Position numbers and translations under genes: made by a program. 7,471 nucleotides of DNA from an uncultured Coriobacteriales bacterium (GTDB lineage Bacteria; Actinomycetota; Coriobacteriia; Coriobacteriales; Atopobiaceae): positions 1 through 7,471 of the forward strand of contig CAMNAH010000053.1 of assembly GCA_946530775.1 (NCBI GenBank). The letters run 5' to 3'. The notes beneath the pieces are model-generated. The model made no database searches. It had not been told where the DNA came from and saw nothing but the letters and a program-made list of their open reading frames with translations. Every line of letters starts with the position of its first letter. The first letter of the stretch is position 1. This document shows positions 5,888 through 7,471 of the stretch, in pieces.

Positions 5888-6769
5888 CTACTCCTCCCCG
5901 CGCCAGGCGAGCAGCACGCGCGGACGGCGCGTGAGGTCTTCGCGAATCTCCACGCGCGACCAGCCCTGCTCTGCTTTGACCAGCTCAGCCGCCGCATCGA
6001 GCGCGTCTTCGAAGAGCTCGCAGGCGAGCATGCCGTCCGCTTTGAGCATGCGCGGCGCCACCTCGAGGATGCGGCGGAAGATGTCGAGGCCGTCCTCCCC
6101 GCCATCGAGGGCAAGCGCGGGCTCGAAGTCGCGCACCTCGGACGGCACCTCGCGGTCGAGCACCTCCGTGGGGATGTAGGGCGGGTTGCTCACGAGCACA
6201 TCGAAGGTGCCCTCGAACTCGGGAACGACGCCGGATGCGAGGTCGCACTCGAGCACGTCGACCCAGCCGCCCAGGCCCAGCGCGCGGGAGTTGCGCTCGG
6301 CAAGCGCCGTCGCCTTGGGCGAGATATCGGTTGCGATGACCACGGTGCCGGGATGCTCGCCCGCAATGGAGAGCGCGATGCACCCGGTGCCCGTGCACAG
6401 GTCGAGCACGCGCGGCAGCTCCTTGCCCTCGAGGTTCTCGAGCACGGCGTCTACCAGCACCTCGGTCTCGGGGCGCGGGATCAGCACGCCCGGCTCGCAC
6501 TTGAGGACGATATGGCGGAAGGGCATCTCGCCCGTCACGTACTGCAGGGGCTCGCCCGCCGCGCGCCGCTTGACGCCCGCGCGCATGATGTCGAGCTCGT
6601 CGGGGTTGAGGGGCTTGTCGAAATTGGTGTAGATCTCCACGCGGGACAGGCCGGTTGCGGCGGAGAGCAGCCATTCGGCCGAGAGGCGCGGGCGCTCGTC
6701 GCCCTTGCGCTCGAGGTAGCCCACCGTCCAATCGAGGATTTTCTTGACCGTCCAGATCTCGCCTGCCAC
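5888..6769 (-). CDS. prmC: peptide chain release factor N5-glutamine methyltransferase
   Basis: PrmC methylates the glutamine of the GGQ motif in RF1 and RF2 with S-adenosylmethionine, raising termination efficiency. The chosen GTG start at 6769 gives 293 residues, close to the usual 280-290. The frame stays open to an ATG at 6832, but the extra 21 residues have no match to the family pattern and no ribosome site. The N-terminal helical domain (about 6-75) leads into GEPLQYVTGEMPF (72-84) and IPRPETEVLV (97-106). SAM motif I is DLCTGTGCIALSIA (123-136; more often DLGTGSG). The acidic ribose-binding segment is ATDIS (146-150), and the substrate-glutamine motif NPPY is at 195-198. It sits downstream of prfA as in most bacteria, but behind a terminator and two palindromes, so it probably has its own promoter and drives tsaC too. 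Confidence 0.96.
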   Translation of the reverse strand: MAGEIWTVKKILDWTVGYLERKGDERPRLSAEWLLSAATGLSRVEIYTNFDKPLNPDELDIMRAGVKRRAAGEPLQYVTGEMPFRHIVLKCEPGVLIPRPETEVLVDAVLENLEGKELPRVLDLCTGTGCIALSIAGEHPGTVVIATDISPKATALAERNSRALGLGGWVDVLECDLASGVVPEFEGTFDVLVSNPPYIPTEVLDREVPSEVRDFEPALALDGGEDGLDIFRRILEVAPRMLKADGMLACELFEDALDAAAELVKAEQGWSRVEIREDLTRRPRVLLAWRGEE

Positions 6770-6775
6770 GCGCTT

Positions 6776-6783
6776 CCCTTTCT
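6776..6783 (-). promoter_or_regulatory. Shine-Dalgarno site fixing the prmC GTG start
   Basis: The minus strand reads AGAAAGGGAAGCGC and then GTG at 6769. AGAAAGG matches the complement of the 16S 3' end and sits about 6-7 bases from GTG. No comparable site precedes the upstream ATG at 6832, so the shorter protein is preferred. Confidence 0.75.
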
Positions 6784-6803
6784 CCGCAGGTTTCACGCTA
6801 CAT

Positions 6804-6832
6804 ACGATACCGCCAACCGCGGCGGACGTCAT
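6804..6832 (-). promoter_or_regulatory. possible sigma-70-type promoter for prmC-tsaC
   Basis: On the minus strand, ATGACG (6832-6827) and TATCGT (6809-6804) are separated by 17 bases and each matches the consensus at 4 of 6 positions. The pair lies about 35-60 bases upstream of GTG 6769 and downstream of all three hairpins behind prfA, where a promoter is needed. The spacer contains CCGCC...GGCGG, which could pair. This is a weak call from pattern only. Confidence 0.25.
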
Positions 6833-6875
6833 CGGGAGATTGGTTTGCAGCAGATGTCAGCAGATATGGCCGAGC

Positions 6876-6906
6876 AAAAACTGCGGGAAATTAAAGTCCC
6901 GCAGTT
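6876..6906. repeat. palindromic repeat, copy A
   Basis: AACTGCGGGA (6879-6888) and TCCCGCAGTT (6897-6906) form a 10-bp perfect stem around an A/T-only-but-one 8-base loop. Five A's precede it on the plus strand, so the minus-strand transcript has the hairpin followed by TTTTT, as in an intrinsic terminator. Copy B at 6991-7018 shares the arms and flanks (CAAAACTGCGGGA and TCCCGCAG-N-TCTC), while the loops differ. Confidence 0.85.
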
Positions 6907-6990
6907 CTCACCACGTGGGAAAAGCGGACGAATTGCAAACGAGCAGGTAGATGCGTTGCTCGCTCCGAGGGCGTGCCACAGGGCCCTTCC

Positions 6991-7018
6991 AAAACTGCGG
7001 GACTTAAATATCCCGCAG
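6991..7018. repeat. palindromic repeat, copy B
   Basis: CTGCGGGA (6995-7002) and TCCCGCAG (7011-7018) pair over 8 bp around the loop CTTAAATA. On the minus strand TTTT follows the stem. The arms are identical to copy A, 114 bases away in the same orientation. It lies 11 bases beyond the U-run of the prfA terminator, so it may be a second terminator or a member of a dispersed palindrome family. Confidence 0.85.
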
Positions 7019-7029
7019 CTCTCGCCGAT

Positions 7030-7060
7030 AAAAAACGCCCCGCCATGAGATGGCGGGGCG
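7030..7060 (-). terminator. intrinsic terminator of prfA
   Basis: On the minus strand, CGCCCCGCCA and TGGCGGGGCG form a perfect 10-bp stem with the loop TCTCA, followed by TTTTTTAT. It starts 24 bases after the prfA stop and should end the prfA transcript before prmC. Confidence 0.92.
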
Positions 7061-7084
7061 GAAAAGATGCTCTGTTTGGTTGGA

Positions 7085-7471
7085 TTACACCGCTGCAGCG
7101 AGGCGCTCCGCACGGTCGGCGGCGGCGAGGGCGTCGATGACGCTCTGCAGCGTATCGCCCAGAAGCACGCCGTTATAGGTGCCGTTGAAGCCGATGCGGT
7201 GATCGGTCACGCGGTCCTGCGGCTGGTTGTAGGTGCGGATCTTCTCGGAGCGGTTGCCGTGGCCGATCTGCGAGAGGCGCGTGGCGCCCTGCTCGGCCTG
7301 CTGCTTCTCGAGCTCCATCTCGTACAGGCGGGCGCGCAGCATCTGCATGCAGACCTCGCGGTTCTGGATCTGGGAGCGCTGGTCCTGCGACTGCACCACG
7401 GTGTTGGTGGGCAGGTGGGTGATGCGCACCGCCGAGTAGGTGGTGTTGACGCCCTGGCCGCCGGGGCCGGA
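7085..7471 (-). CDS. prfA: peptide chain release factor 1, C-terminal part (cut by window edge)
   Basis: RF1 recognises UAA and UAG in the ribosomal A site and triggers peptide release. Only the last 128 codons are inside the window; the frame is open at base 7471. The visible part begins [22 protein letters not shown], with the catalytic GGQ at visible residues 4-6. RF1 rather than RF2 is shown by VNTT (RF2 has VNKT) and by [21 protein letters not shown] near the end, against RF1's [20 protein letters not shown]. The residue after GGQ is glycine where E. coli has histidine. The glutamine of GGQ is the target of PrmC, encoded next. The anticodon-reading PxT motif lies outside the window. The stop TAA is followed by a strong terminator. 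Confidence 0.97.
   Translation of the reverse strand, partial: SGPGGQGVNTTYSAVRITHLPTNTVVQSQDQRSQIQNREVCMQMLRARLYEMELEKQQAEQGATRLSQIGHGNRSEKIRTYNQPQDRVTDHRIGFNGTYNGVLLGDTLQSVIDALAAADRAERLAAAV

Larger units (their letters stand above)
6770..7084. other. 315-base prfA-prmC intergenic region
   Basis: From the prfA end this gap holds the terminator at 7030-7060, palindrome B (6991-7018), about 84 bases with only a short imperfect stem (CGAGCA...TGCTCG, about 6940-6962), palindrome A (6876-6906), the possible promoter and the prmC ribosome site. A 94-codon minus-strand frame across it (6829-7113) is not credited as a gene. A gap this long is unusual here, because prfA and prmC commonly abut or overlap. 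Confidence 0.8.

Noticed and set aside
6770..6832. Longer prmC starting at ATG 6832
   Set aside because: The extra 21 residues lack a ribosome site and family resemblance and would overlap the promoter candidate. GTG 6769 has a good site.
5438..7048. 536-codon plus-strand open frame
   Set aside because: It is antisense to tsaC and prmC and runs through both palindromes and into the prfA terminator region. It has no recognisable domain and is explained by high GC.
6829..7113. 94-codon minus-strand open frame between prfA and prmC
   Set aside because: It overlaps the prfA end and reads through the terminator and both palindromes. Its internal repeat (GESCG.../GENCG...SRSF) is only the translation of the palindromes. 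No ribosome site was seen.

Overview
The window is a GC-rich bacterial chromosome segment in which every credible gene lies on the minus strand, so transcription runs from base 7471 towards base 1. In transcription order it holds the 3' part of prfA (release factor 1), prmC (release factor methyltransferase), a tsaC/Sua5/YrdC gene (tRNA t6A synthesis), an unrecognised lipoprotein gene, rpiB, glyA, upp, a small membrane protein gene, atpB, atpE and the 5' part of atpF. The order prfA-prmC-ywlC(Sua5)-...-rpiB-glyA-upp-atpI-atpB-atpE-atpF is the one known from Bacillus and other Gram-positives. The base composition, the extended AGAAAGGA Shine-Dalgarno sequences and the character of the proteins suggest a Coriobacteriia actinobacterium such as Collinsella. 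That assignment is an inference from general familiarity, not from a search.

Layout. Bases 7085-7471 encode the C-terminal part of RF1 from just before the GGQ loop, followed by a strong terminator (7030-7060). The 315-base gap 6770-7084 carries two near-identical palindromes (CTGCGGGA-N8-TCCCGCAG) and probably the prmC promoter. prmC and tsaC (6769-5249) are separated by 3 bases and probably cotranscribed. A 236-residue lipoprotein gene (5145-4435) follows and ends at its own strong terminator (4362-4399). rpiB and glyA (4283-2514) form a likely pair. A 15-bp perfect hairpin (2455-2490) separates glyA from upp. upp overlaps the small membrane protein gene by one base, and the F0 genes of ATP synthase begin 121 bases further on and run off the left edge.

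Functions. Most of the window is housekeeping: translation termination (RF1 and its modifying enzyme), tRNA modification (TsaC), pentose phosphate and one-carbon metabolism (RpiB, GlyA), uracil salvage (Upp) and the membrane sector of ATP synthase. The piece that does not fit the conserved cluster is the lipoprotein. It has two tandem repeats that align without gaps at a 105-residue offset. Each carries a helix followed by a Q-L-x-x-G...N segment resembling the QxVxG loop of cystatin/stefin domains. This is the best candidate here for an undescribed function. Secondary points are the degenerate glycine motif of subunit c, a signal-peptide-like N-terminus on subunit b, the small three-helix protein in the atpI position, and the palindrome pair that separates prmC from prfA.
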